This document shows positions 34,447 to 44,317 of a DNA stretch of 64,000 nt, one piece after another. A model generated the notes under the pieces. That model searched no databases and had not been told where the DNA came from. It was given only the letters and a program-made list of their open reading frames with translations. The stretch lies in assembly GCF_004337985.1 (NCBI RefSeq), contig NC_043743.1, forward strand, positions 4,228,186 to 4,292,185. Direction: 5' to 3'. Source of the DNA: Pyricularia pennisetigena (Eukaryota > Ascomycota > Sordariomycetes > Magnaporthales > Pyriculariaceae). Position 1 is the stretch's first letter; each line of letters opens with the position of its first letter. The translations under genes were made by a program, and so were the position numbers.

Positions 34447-36309
34447 TAGTCTCAGGGCTCATCCCTGAAGCCCAGAGCTCCACAATTGAGCGTGGCTCAA
34501 TCGCGGCTTTGCAATGTACCTGTGGGTCCATCCAAAAAACGCTCTGGCTCAGGTTTGAGGACAACTTGTCGATTTTCGCCGTTCATGGCGGTATTTTTGG
34601 CATTTTTGCGACCGACACTCCTTTATTATTCCACAATAACGCAAAATATTGAAAAAAGAAAATATTGTTGAAAATAGCGTTTAGTACCATTATTAGCAGC
34701 GATTTAATTTATTTCATTATCTGTTATAATGACCGAATTGGATACCACCTGCCCTTAACCCGCTCATGGCGGTACTGTTTTTCCGATTTTTTTTTTTTTG
34801 ATTTTCGATTTTTTTGATATTATTTTTAATTTTCAACCAAATCTTATGATATTTGCACGTGGAGGGTCGTACATATAAATATATCGTTTCTTCTAAGTCT
34901 GGTGTATATACCAGATTATATAAGCAGTTAAAAAAGCGGATAGGCAAAGTGTATACACTTTTATGTATAATTTACAATCGAAACTCGCTTATATTTTTAC
35001 CAGTTTTAACGATAGTGAAGCTAAAATTACAGAGATTAAAATACGTATAAAAACATACGTCCACGCTAGATTGAATTTATAATATTGGTTTTAAAAGATT
35101 TTCTATATAAAGGAATACTACATGTGTATTCTGTACCTATATTTTGCTTTATTTAATAATTTTATATTATTTTTGTTTTGCAGCCAAATGTTATGGTTTT
35201 TGCACGTGGGGGGTGTTATATATATGTTAAATGTAATACTACGCTTTGGTACACATATCCGGTTATATAAACGGCTAAATATGCGGATAGGTAAGGTGTA
35301 GCTAATTTTGTATATAATTTACAATGGAAACGCTTTTATATTTTTACCAATTTGTACAATACAAAGCCAAAGATTTCAGGAATTGCATCAGATGTATAAC
35401 CAAGCGTTATCGTGCAATTGAATCTATAATACCCGCTTATATTATTTTTTTATATAAAAAATGTTAAAATTATGCTATTCTTCTGTTTTCTGCTTTATTT
35501 AATTAAATACAATTCAAAAGAATAAAGTTAGATAACGTTTGTGTATGACCTTTTAACAACATGGACATATTAAAGTTCCTTCTGATTTTACCCATATTTG
35601 CGTAAATTATTCAGTTTTTCAATAAGTTAATAAATAATATGAAAATACTAATAAAAGCTCTACCTCAAGCGATAATTGCATATACTTTAAGTTCCTGTGT
35701 CCGTTAAATTGTAAATATTATTAATTAAGTTCTAACCACCAGTACATTCTCTAATTTAAAGTAATAATTAAATATAATAATAAAATACAAGTTTTACTAA
35801 ATATTTAAAAGTCTTTCTAAATAAAATAGATATAGGGACGCGGTTTTCAATACCAGAATTGTTAAACCCCAATTAACCCAACCCAGGTAATTTTATTTTT
35901 TTTTTAAGTTTGTATTTAATATTTTATTGGAATATTCAATTGCATCCAGTGGTTATACTGTTTTTTTATTGTTATAGTTTAAATATAATGTATTAATTAT
36001 ACCGCTGTTCAATTGGCTGCGCGGATGAAAAATGCAACTAGTATAATTGCTTTTAACGTGCGGTCGCAGGGCGTTTATGAAGCCTTTTTATAATATAATA
36101 TATATATACGCTATAAACGGCGAAATGCGACAAATTGTCGTTGGGGGTACCGCTATAAACGGCGAAATGCGACAAAATGTCCTCAGACTAGAACGAGCGC
36201 GATTTTTTCGGCGAATATAATTGGTCGAAAAGCCATATGGTTCAAAGGTACATGGAGCGTCCGGTCCCCATTGCGAAGCAGGGGGGGTCTAGTCTAAACA
36301 CTAAGACTA
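34447..36309 (+). mobile_element. TAGTCTCAG-family TIR element 3, with 9-bp target duplication
   Basis: Starts TAGTCTCAGGGCTCATCCC and ends CTAAGACTA. Flanks GGGGATACC at 34438-34446 and GGGGATACC at 36310-36318 are identical. 1863 bp. Inserted in element 4. No transposase; near the right end lie repeats of TACCGCTATAAACGGCG type. Confidence 0.88.
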
Positions 36310-36866
36310 GGGGATACCGCCATAAACGAATAAAAGGCGGGTTATATCCAGTTTTTAATTGGTATACCGGGTGTAAAAAATTTGGGATTTATAAAAAAGG
36401 CCTACCAATTCCTATTTTTAACGATATTTGCTTTGTTTAATATTTTGCGTGGTTATAAAATAATAAAGGAGTGTCGGTCGCAAAAATGTTAAAAATACCG
36501 TTATAAACGGCGAAAATCGACAAATTGTCCTTAAACCTAAACCGAAACGTTTTTTAAATGGACCCACAAATATATTGCAAAACCGCAATTGAGCCACGAA
36601 ATGGAGCGAAGCGAACGGAGTGGATTAATTGTGGAGTTTTGGGCTTCAGGGATGAGCCCTGAGACTAACTCCGATTTAGTTGCTCTGGCAAGCCCCGAGA
36701 ACTAGGTTTTGAGAATAATGATTTCAAAACAACTTTCTAAAAATAATTATTCGAAAATAACCTTTTAAAATGAATTTTGCAAGATACCTTTCTAAAAATA
36801 GTTTGGTATAAATATCTTTTTGAGAATAATCTTCCAAAAATAACGATATCAAAATGATAAACCAAA

Positions 36867-36880
36867 TATATATAAAAGGG
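36867..36880 (+). promoter_or_regulatory. Probable TATA box of secreted protein gene C
   Basis: TATATATAAAAGGG about 230 bases upstream of the ATG at 37108. Upstream (36720-36860) are several degenerate repeats of a TTTCTAAAAATA motif. All of this lies in the single-copy island between transposons. Confidence 0.4.
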
Positions 36881-37107
36881 ATTTTCACACATTTTCAAAT
36901 AAACAAACTATAGAAAAATATTTTCCTTCTTCCCGCCAAATATAATCATTTACCAACCTTTACCACTTTCGTTCAATTGGAAACTCAGTGGCTATTTGCC
37001 TTATGTTTCGAATTTAGTATAATTTCATTTATTTCCACGCAATTCACTTTTTAATTTGCCCGGACATATTAAAAAAGACAAGTAACGTTCAAATCCATTC
37101 AAGCAAA

Positions 37108-37690
37108 ATGCGCGTCATACTTACGGTTATCATTGGACTTTTAGCCTCCGACGTTATTGCTGGTGTTAAGATTCCGGCCGGCGATATGCAGCAAGCGAAT
37201 AGTAATTGCGGCCAAATCGATTTGGATAAAATTACGGCCAATCAGTTGGAGACATGCGTTGCAAATAACGACCCTACCGTAAAATACCCTGTTTGGGATG
37301 AATTGGAACATTTTGATTGCAATATGTGCTCACAAAGGAATAAATTACTCAAAAAAAAGGCGGGGTTGGAAAGAAAGCAAAAGAAAATCGGTAAAAACCC
37401 CCGCAAATCGTTCAATAAATATAAAAAATTCCTAATTTTGATAAAAGTGTAATTAACTGACGAATATTCTTTTAATAGAAAAAACACGTATACAACGTCG
37501 TAGTCTATGCGCGGGCGCAATCACAACCTCGCTCTGCTTTATAGGTTGTTGTCCATGCATGGCTGGATGTGCAATTAATGAGTGCATTAAATATCGTAAA
37601 TATAAAAAGGATATCGAGAAAGAAGCAGCTAAACCTCAAACGCTGACAAAGGGGAAAGGTGGCTCCCGTATAAGAGTGATGGAACGCTAA
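37108..37690 (+). CDS. Small secreted protein C: cysteine-rich effector candidate inside the transposon nest
   Basis: Two exons, 37108-37390 and 37479-37690. The intron (donor GTAAAA, branch CTGAC, acceptor AATAG) is phase 1, as in genes A and B. The product is 164 aa. Residues 1-18 are a signal peptide ending VIA. Exon 1 gives cysteines 34, 50, 71 and 74 and a lysine/arginine-rich end. Exon 2 begins with a dibasic R101-R102, then a hydrophobic cysteine cluster (C105, C114, C118, C119, C121, C125, C130; core FIGCCPCMAGC) and a basic tail. The frame is fully open although everything around is RIP-degraded. From about residue 138 to the stop, and for about 150 bases beyond, the DNA is homologous to the LTR-like element at 47489-48149 (GKGGSRIRVMER here, GKGGSRIKLMER there). 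Family unknown. Start context CAAAATG matches genes A and B. The intron is predicted, not proven. Confidence 0.7.
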
Positions 37691-37843
37691 AATGGCAGAT
37701 AACCGTTTGCTAGTGGGTAATAGAGATAATATACTATTCTTATTGCACAATCAATTTGTTTAATCGAAGAAACAATTGAATCGTTAAATCTAAGTTTAAA
37801 TTCTGAGTTATATGTTTAACTCCGTGGGTGCAGATTTTCAATA
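37608..37843 (+). repeat. LTR-derived segment forming the 3' end of secreted protein gene C
   Basis: Aligns with the reverse complement of about 47920-48135. Shared blocks include GGGGAAAGGTGG, TGATGGAACG, GGCAGATAACCGT, GGGTAATAGAGATAATATA and TTGCACAATC. Differences are mostly transitions plus short indels. It covers the last 27 or so codons, the TAA stop and the 3' flank, and stops where TIR element 5 begins. Confidence 0.85.
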
Positions 37844-38815
37844 GTCTGAGGACAAGTTGTCGATTTTCGCCGCTCATGGCAGTATTCGTCAATTCGGCGA
37901 GCAAGACTCCGTTATAAAACAATAAATAGAAATCGCAAAAATAAACGGGTTATACTGTGAAAATACCATTTAATAGGATTATTCACAACGGTTTATTTTT
38001 TAATTTCATAAGCACAATTGGGCGCATGCAATACCACCTGCCTTTAATGCATTTATGGCGGTACTATCTTTTCGATTTTGTTTCGATTTTCTATTCCTTT
38101 CTATATTATTTTTGCTTTTCAACCCAATTTTAAAACCTTTGCACGAGGAAGGTGGTATACGTGAAAATAACGGTATATCGAATTATCATATATGTGTTTT
38201 ATTCAATATGCCGTTAAATAAACGGATAGGTAGGGTATATACAATTTTATATATGATCTACAATCGAAACGCTTTTATATTCCTACTATTTTCAATGATA
38301 ATAAAACTAAAATTGTAGGGATTGCATAACGTATATAAGCAAATGGTAGCGTGAGATCCGCTTCGTAATATCGGTTTTTATAATCTTTTTATTTAAAAGA
38401 AATGGTAAAATTGTAGTGTTTTTTTTTATTTCATTGAATAGAATAAAATTGGTACAAAAACTTTAGATGATATCTATATAAAGTAAGAGAAAATAATGAT
38501 TACATCAAAGTTTTCTTTTTTCAAACAAGAATTGGGCGAAACCTTAGTTTTTAAATAAATTGTTTATTAAAATAAAAGTGTTAATAAAATATTTATTTGA
38601 AACGATTATCGCATGCACCATCGACCGCTACGCTAGTTCAAGGGGGGGGTTTTTTAATGATCTATTTTATCTTTATGAAATATTACTATTTAAGATAACA
38701 AATTGGGTATAATAATATAAATGAAAAGTTAAAAAAAAGTATATTTAATATTTCAACATTTATATGACCAGAAAAGTTATACTGACGGTTCCTGCGTCAA
38801 AAATGTGAAAAAAAC

Positions 38816-40223
38816 TAGTCTCAGGGCTCATCCCTGAAGCCCAGAGCTCCACAATTGATCCAATTCGTTTGCTTCGCTCCATTTCGTGGCTCAATTGCGG
38901 CTTTGCAATATATTTGTGGGTCCATCCAAAGAACGCTCTGGTTCAGGTCTGAGGACAATTTGTCCATTTTCGCCGCTTATGGCGGTATTTTCGTCAACTC
39001 GGCGACCAACTCTCCGTTATAATAAAATAAATAAGAATCGTAAAAATAAGCGGTTTGTACGTTGAAAATAGCATTTAGTACCGCTATTAACCACAGTTTA
39101 ATTTTTATTTGTATATGTATAATTGGGCGAATTTGCTAGGCCCTGCCTTTAATCCGCTCATGGCGGTACTATTTTTTCTATTTTATTTCGATTTTCGTAT
39201 TTCTTTCTATATTATTTTTATTTGTTAATATAATTTCAAATCTTTTATGGGTGGGGGATGGTATATATAAAAGTAATCATATGCCAGATTTTGGTATTTA
39301 TACCTAAATTATATAAGCCGTTAGAAAACGGATAGGGAAGTTATATATAATTTTATATAAAATTTACAATTGAAACGCTTTTATACTTTTGCCAATTATA
39401 GCGATAATAAGACCAAAATTTCAGGGATTGGATTACGTATATATGCAGACGTCCACGTAAGACCCTCTTTATAAGATCAGCTTTAATAAACTTTTTATTA
39501 GAAGAAATGGTGACATTATACTGTTTTTATATTCTTTATATTATTTGATAAAATACGAATGGTAAAAAAAACGTTAAATAACAGTTGTATATAGTGATAT
39601 ATTACTAATGCTATATTAGAGTTTGTTTCAAATTCATACACAATTGGGCGAATTATTAAGCTTTTTTAGTAAAGTATTTATTAAATGAAAAATTCTAATA
39701 TAATATTTATTTTAAACGGTAATCGCATCCAACTTCCACCGCCACGCTCATTTGAAAATCGGCTTTATAATAGTATATTTTATTTGTATAAAATATTTCT
39801 GTTTAAAATAACAAATTAAATATAACAATATATACTAAAAATTAAAAGATATATTTAATATTTAAATATTTATATAATTGAATGAAATATACCCACGGCC
39901 CCTGCGTCGAAAAAATATAAAAGTTTTATTCATTACAACGCAGGTTACCTTATATTTTAACAATTTTTATTCATTTATTTATTCGAATATTTAATTATAT
40001 ACAGTGGTTATACTGTTAGTATTACGTATACAGTGCATGCACAGTCCGAAAACAGTACAAATACCCGCCATGAGCGGGGAAAATCGACAAGTTTTCCTCA
40101 GACTAGAACGAGCGCGATCTTTTCGGCCAATGCAATTGGTCGAAAAACCATGTGGTTAAGAGGTATATGGAGCGCTCGGTCCCCATTGCGAAGCAGGAGG
40201 GTCTAGTCTGAGCACTGAGACTA
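38816..40223 (+). mobile_element. TAGTCTCAG-family TIR element 6, short version
   Basis: TAGTCTCAG...CTGAGACTA, 1408 bp. Flanks GAAAAAAAC (38807-38815) and GAAAAAATC (40224-40232) match at 8 of 9 positions. Inserted in element 5. Non-coding. Confidence 0.82.
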
Positions 40224-40259
40224 GAAAAAATCATATATTGCAACGCGGGTTACCCCATA

Positions 40260-42084
40260 ACGTCGGGTACCCCCTGATGGCCACCCCCCTGTTGGCCACA
40301 CCTAAAAATCTAACAACGAAATACCTATTTTTATAAATTAATTTAAATATAAAGCTATCAACGAATAAAAATACAATCGTTTTTAGGCTATTCCGGTTTA
40401 TTATCCTTTTTTTCGTCAGGTAAAGGCTCCAGACTTTGTATATTACTTTCCTGCAATCCAATAATATTTTATTCATTAAGTAAAAGCTCGTTTGGATCCG
40501 TAATTACCCTTTTTTTCGCCGGCTGTGTTGCCTCCAATTGTGCTTCGAATAAACTGATTTTTTGCTGCGCGGTAGCCAGAAATATATTCTTGGTTTCCAT
40601 GCTCTTTTGGACTTTTGCAAATAATGAAGTGAAATAGCGTTGGTTTTATCAAATTGGGAAACTTTTTGCAGTTAAAATCGAATATTTCGGGTCGTTTTGG
40701 GGGTTTTCCAAATAAATAAAAACGGGTTGTTAATTTTTGGGTTGGGTTTTCCGGTGTTTTATCCCTTTATAAACCGTTATTTCTATCTTTTATAACGTTG
40801 GCGTTGCTGTTTGCTTAGCAAAAAAGGGCTAAAAAGTGGTTTAACTCAATATACCGGCCAGAGACCCGTTATATACCACCCAAATTAAATATTTTTGCTG
40901 TAAATGTTTTCGATTTGGTAATATGATAGGGAAAAAACTTCGTTTTTTAACAACTGTTAAACAGCAAAATTGGTTAATAAATCTAAATTGACGTCGATAA
41001 CCGTTTTTTAACGGCCCAAAAACCGATAAATCCAATGGTTGGAATACGTATAACGAATAAGGGGGTGAATATACGAATTAAATATTATATTCCAAATAAA
41101 AAAATACAAATTCGTCCGTTATATATAATTCATGGCCGTCCAAAACTAATAACCGTTTTTTAGGGGTACTAGGTTGGGTATACGGAATAAACACCTTTTT
41201 TAACCATTTGATAGCCGTTTTATTATTTGTCTACCCGTTTTCGGTTGTATAAATTTACCAGTTATCGAAAAGGTTTCAATCCGTTGGAAACCATTGTTAT
41301 TGTACGTATTTTCTTAAATAAAACGAAGGGAGGGAGGGTAAAACCCGTAACCAATATATATTCGATTATAATCGTCCAACCCCGCGTTCCGGGCTTTTTT
41401 CGCCGCAACGGCCGGATTCCGTTATTAATAATATTAAGCCGTTAAATCCTTTACTTTCCATTATACCGGCTTCCTCATATTCCACCGATTTTCCGGCTTA
41501 ATATTATTAATAACGGGGTTAATAATATAAAACCACCAAAATTTAAATATTTCCGTAATAGCCCCATTAACCCGGGCGTTTTTTATTCCACGGGGTTTTT
41601 GGGTTTTAAGGATTGGAAAACGAGCTAAAAAACGGGTTATCCGACGTTTACCAAGTTTTATATTTCACCGGCGGCCTGAAAAATTCGTTTTGCAAAAAAA
41701 CGTAGTTTTTAATGCGTTAGTGGAAGCCCTAAAGCTGTTTAGGTAAGTACCTAATCAGTTAAATACTTTTCTTATTTGGGCAAAAACTTTTAAAAGGGTT
41801 ATATGTTTGTTTATAAGGTTAAAAACCTTGAAAACGGTAACGAAGTGTACTTTTAGGTATAGCCCATTTTCGGGAGGTTTTTGCAATTAATTCGCTATTA
41901 TTAACGTTTTTAATGGCGGAAATAAGCTGTTTTTCGGTATATCGCTTTATTGGAAATTAAAGAATTAAGATTAGAAGAAAGTAAATCCAAAAGTGAGAAA
42001 TTCGTCCAGATATTTATAATAGAAGTTGCAGGATAAAAATAAAAGTGTTATTATTTTTGGGTGGCCAACAGGGGGTACCCGACG
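40260..42084 (-). mobile_element. Pogo/Tc1-mariner-like DNA transposon 2
   Basis: Ends are ACGTCGGGTACCCCCTG on the left and its inverted counterpart ending GGGTACCCGACG on the right, flanked by TA on both sides (40258-40259, 42085-42086). 1825 bp. The transposase lies on the minus strand (40841-41157) with only one stop in that stretch. Inserted in TIR element 5. Confidence 0.85.
40841..41157 (-). pseudogene. DDE-type pogo/Tc1-mariner transposase, C-terminal part
   Basis: A frame of about 105 codons with a single TAA (a RIPed CAA would fit). It contains RLLVLDGHE, where the aspartate is the second catalytic residue of DDE_1 transposases, then SPPYSLYVFQPLDLSVFGPLK followed by NGYRRQ, the well-known PPHTSHLLQPLDVxVF region with the third acidic position. 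Upstream catalytic parts are more degraded. Non-functional. Confidence 0.8.
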
Positions 42085-42657
42085 TAATTTGTACGATTTT
42101 TATTTACTTATTAATTCGAGGATTTAATTGCTAAAGTGGTTAAACTATTATCACTGCGTGGACAGTGCATGCACAGTGCGAATACAGTATAAATACCCGC
42201 CACAAGCGGCGGAAATCGACAAGGTGTCCTCAGACTAAAACGAGCGCGATATTTTCGGCCAATGCAATTGGTCAAAAACCATGTGGCTAAAAGGTATATG
42301 GAGCGTTCGGCCCTATTGCGAAGCAGGGGGGTCTAATTTAAGCCTTGAGATTAAAAATTAGTCTCAGGGCTTATCCCTAAAGCCCAGAGCTCCACAATTG
42401 AGCGTGGTTTAAATGCAGTTTTGCGATATACCTGTGGGTCTATCCAAAGATCGATCTGTTTGAGATCTGAGGATAATTTGTCGAATTTCGCCGTCTATGG
42501 CGGTAATTTGGGCATTTTGGCGACCGATACTCCGTTATAAACAAATAAATAAAAATTGTAAAGATAAGCGGTTTATACGTTGGATATAGCATTTATTAAA
42601 ACTATTAGCAACGATTTCTTTTATATTTTGATTTATGATAGCGGCCGGATTGGATAC

Positions 42658-43211
42658 TGTTAATTATATGCGTTATTTAGCATGTAATGGGTCCACCTTT
42701 ATTTGTATATAAGCCACAATTGATAGCTGCGAAATGGGGCTGTTAGGGCTGTCGGATTTCCTATTATATTTTATATATTGCAGGAATTGCAATTTAAAAT
42801 TAGCGAATGGGGTTTCACCCTATACCGGGTTTAATGCCCACCCTGCATTTACTAATCAGCTACCCTATACCGGGTTGAAAGTTTCACCAAATTAGCAAAT
42901 TAGTGCGAACCCAAAAATAATTTAAATGGAAATAAGGGTGTTTTTTTAACAACGTATAGAAAATAATTTTTCGGAAAATCGTGTGCGGCACCGGAACCCT
43001 TTGCGGGGTGCGGACCCCCATTTCGATGTCGGAGAATATATAAGGGAGATAAAACAAAATTCCCCGACCAATAAATTAAATTTATTAATCCCAAAAATTT
43101 GTGAATTTAATATATTAAAACCCTGTCATTACAGGTTTTTACAACGTGATTAGCATTACGCCGCACTTAAGCTAATGCCTAAACCCCTGCTAGCAATCTA
43201 TACTATTAATA
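42658..43211 (+). repeat. 5' LTR of copia element C
   Basis: 554 bp, TGTTAATTATATGCG to TATTAATA. The terminal CA is changed to TA, a RIP-type change. Confidence 0.85.
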
Positions 43212-43765
43212 GGCTATAAACCCGGGGAGGTTTTAGTTTGTGTGTTAAAATGCATTTTGCATCGTTGGAAAACCTGAAGTTTAAGTTTTATTTTGGTTAT
43301 TATCGCATTTTGACAGCACGTATATCAACGAAAATATTGTTGTTTTTATACGAAATTGTTGGTTTTAGGCGCTAATTCAGCATTTACCCCCCTGTATTTA
43401 TAATGGGGATCGTTAAAAATTAGCGTTCGATTTAGGCTTTTTCAGGTATTGCAGCGATGGTTTGCATTGCAAAGTCAAAATTTTTGGTATGGTTTTTGTG
43501 GATCGTGCACGCCATTGCAATTGGTTCAAATTTTTAATAGGGTTTACGTTAACGAGTTAGGGCCAAAAACCCCTGTATTCGTTCGCTAATAACCCATTGA
43601 ATCCTAATGCGTTAATAGGGTTTAAAATAACCTACAAACCCATTAGCGGAATTACGTTAATGGTTAGTTTACCCTGTATAATATCCTGCAATTTACCCTG
43701 CACGATACCCTATAGGTTACCCTGTACAATACCCTGCAGTCTACCTTATACCTATTTAACGAATT

Positions 43766-44317
43766 TGTCAACAATATGGGTTGCTAACAGGGGGTTAGGC
43801 ATAAGCCTAGGTACGGCGTGGTGCTAATTGGGTTATAAAAACCTGTAATTACAGGGTTTATATGCACTAAATTCACTAATTTTGGGATTAATAGATTTAA
43901 TTCATTAATGGGGAAGATTTTGTTTATCTCCCTTATATACTCTCCGACATCGAAATGGGGCCCGCACCCCGCAAAGGGTTCCGGTGCCGCACACAATTTT
44001 CCGAAAAATTATTTTATATACGTTGTTAAAAAAACACCCTTATTTCCATACAAACCATTTCTGGGTTCGCACTAATTTGCTAATTTGGTGAAAATTTCAA
44101 CCCGATACAGGGTAGCTAACTCGTAAATGCAAGGTGGATATTAAAGCCGGTATAAAGTAAAACCCCATTCGCTAATTTTAAATCGCAATTCCTGCAACAC
44201 ACAAAATATAACAAAAATTCTAACAACCTTAACAACCCCACTTCGGCATTATTGATTATAGTTTATATACCAATAAAAATGGACCCACTACATGCTAAAT
44301 AACGCATTTAATTAGCA
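43766..44317 (-). repeat. 3' LTR of copia element B
   Basis: 552 bp in minus orientation, adjoining a polypurine tract (C/T run in plus sense, 44318-44331). Confidence 0.85.

Larger units (their letters stand above)
33338..36667 (-). mobile_element. TAGTCTCAG-family TIR element 4 (left terminus at 36667), other boundary unknown
   Basis: Read on the minus strand from 36667, it starts with the family's left terminus, then the same subfamily-specific interior as element 1 (to about 36310). It is interrupted by element 3 (34447-36309) and continues leftwards through two roughly 190-bp repeats (34030-34440). The part beyond about 34030 holds an unrelated degraded frame and may not belong to this element. 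Confidence 0.55.
37844..42353 (+). mobile_element. TAGTCTCAG-family TIR element 5, left end truncated, with two nested insertions
   Basis: Family sequence starts abruptly at GTCTGAGGACAAGTTGTCG, about 150 bases inside the normal left end, directly after the secreted-protein gene. It is interrupted by element 6 (38816-40223) and pogo-like element 2 (40260-42084). It ends with the family right terminus in the variant TTGAGATTA at 42353. Confidence 0.7.

Noticed and set aside
37108..37452. Gene C as a single-exon protein of 114 aa
   Set aside because: The unspliced frame ends in a low-complexity tail. A GT-AG intron with a CTGAC branch leads in frame to a cysteine-rich exon, and its phase matches genes A and B.
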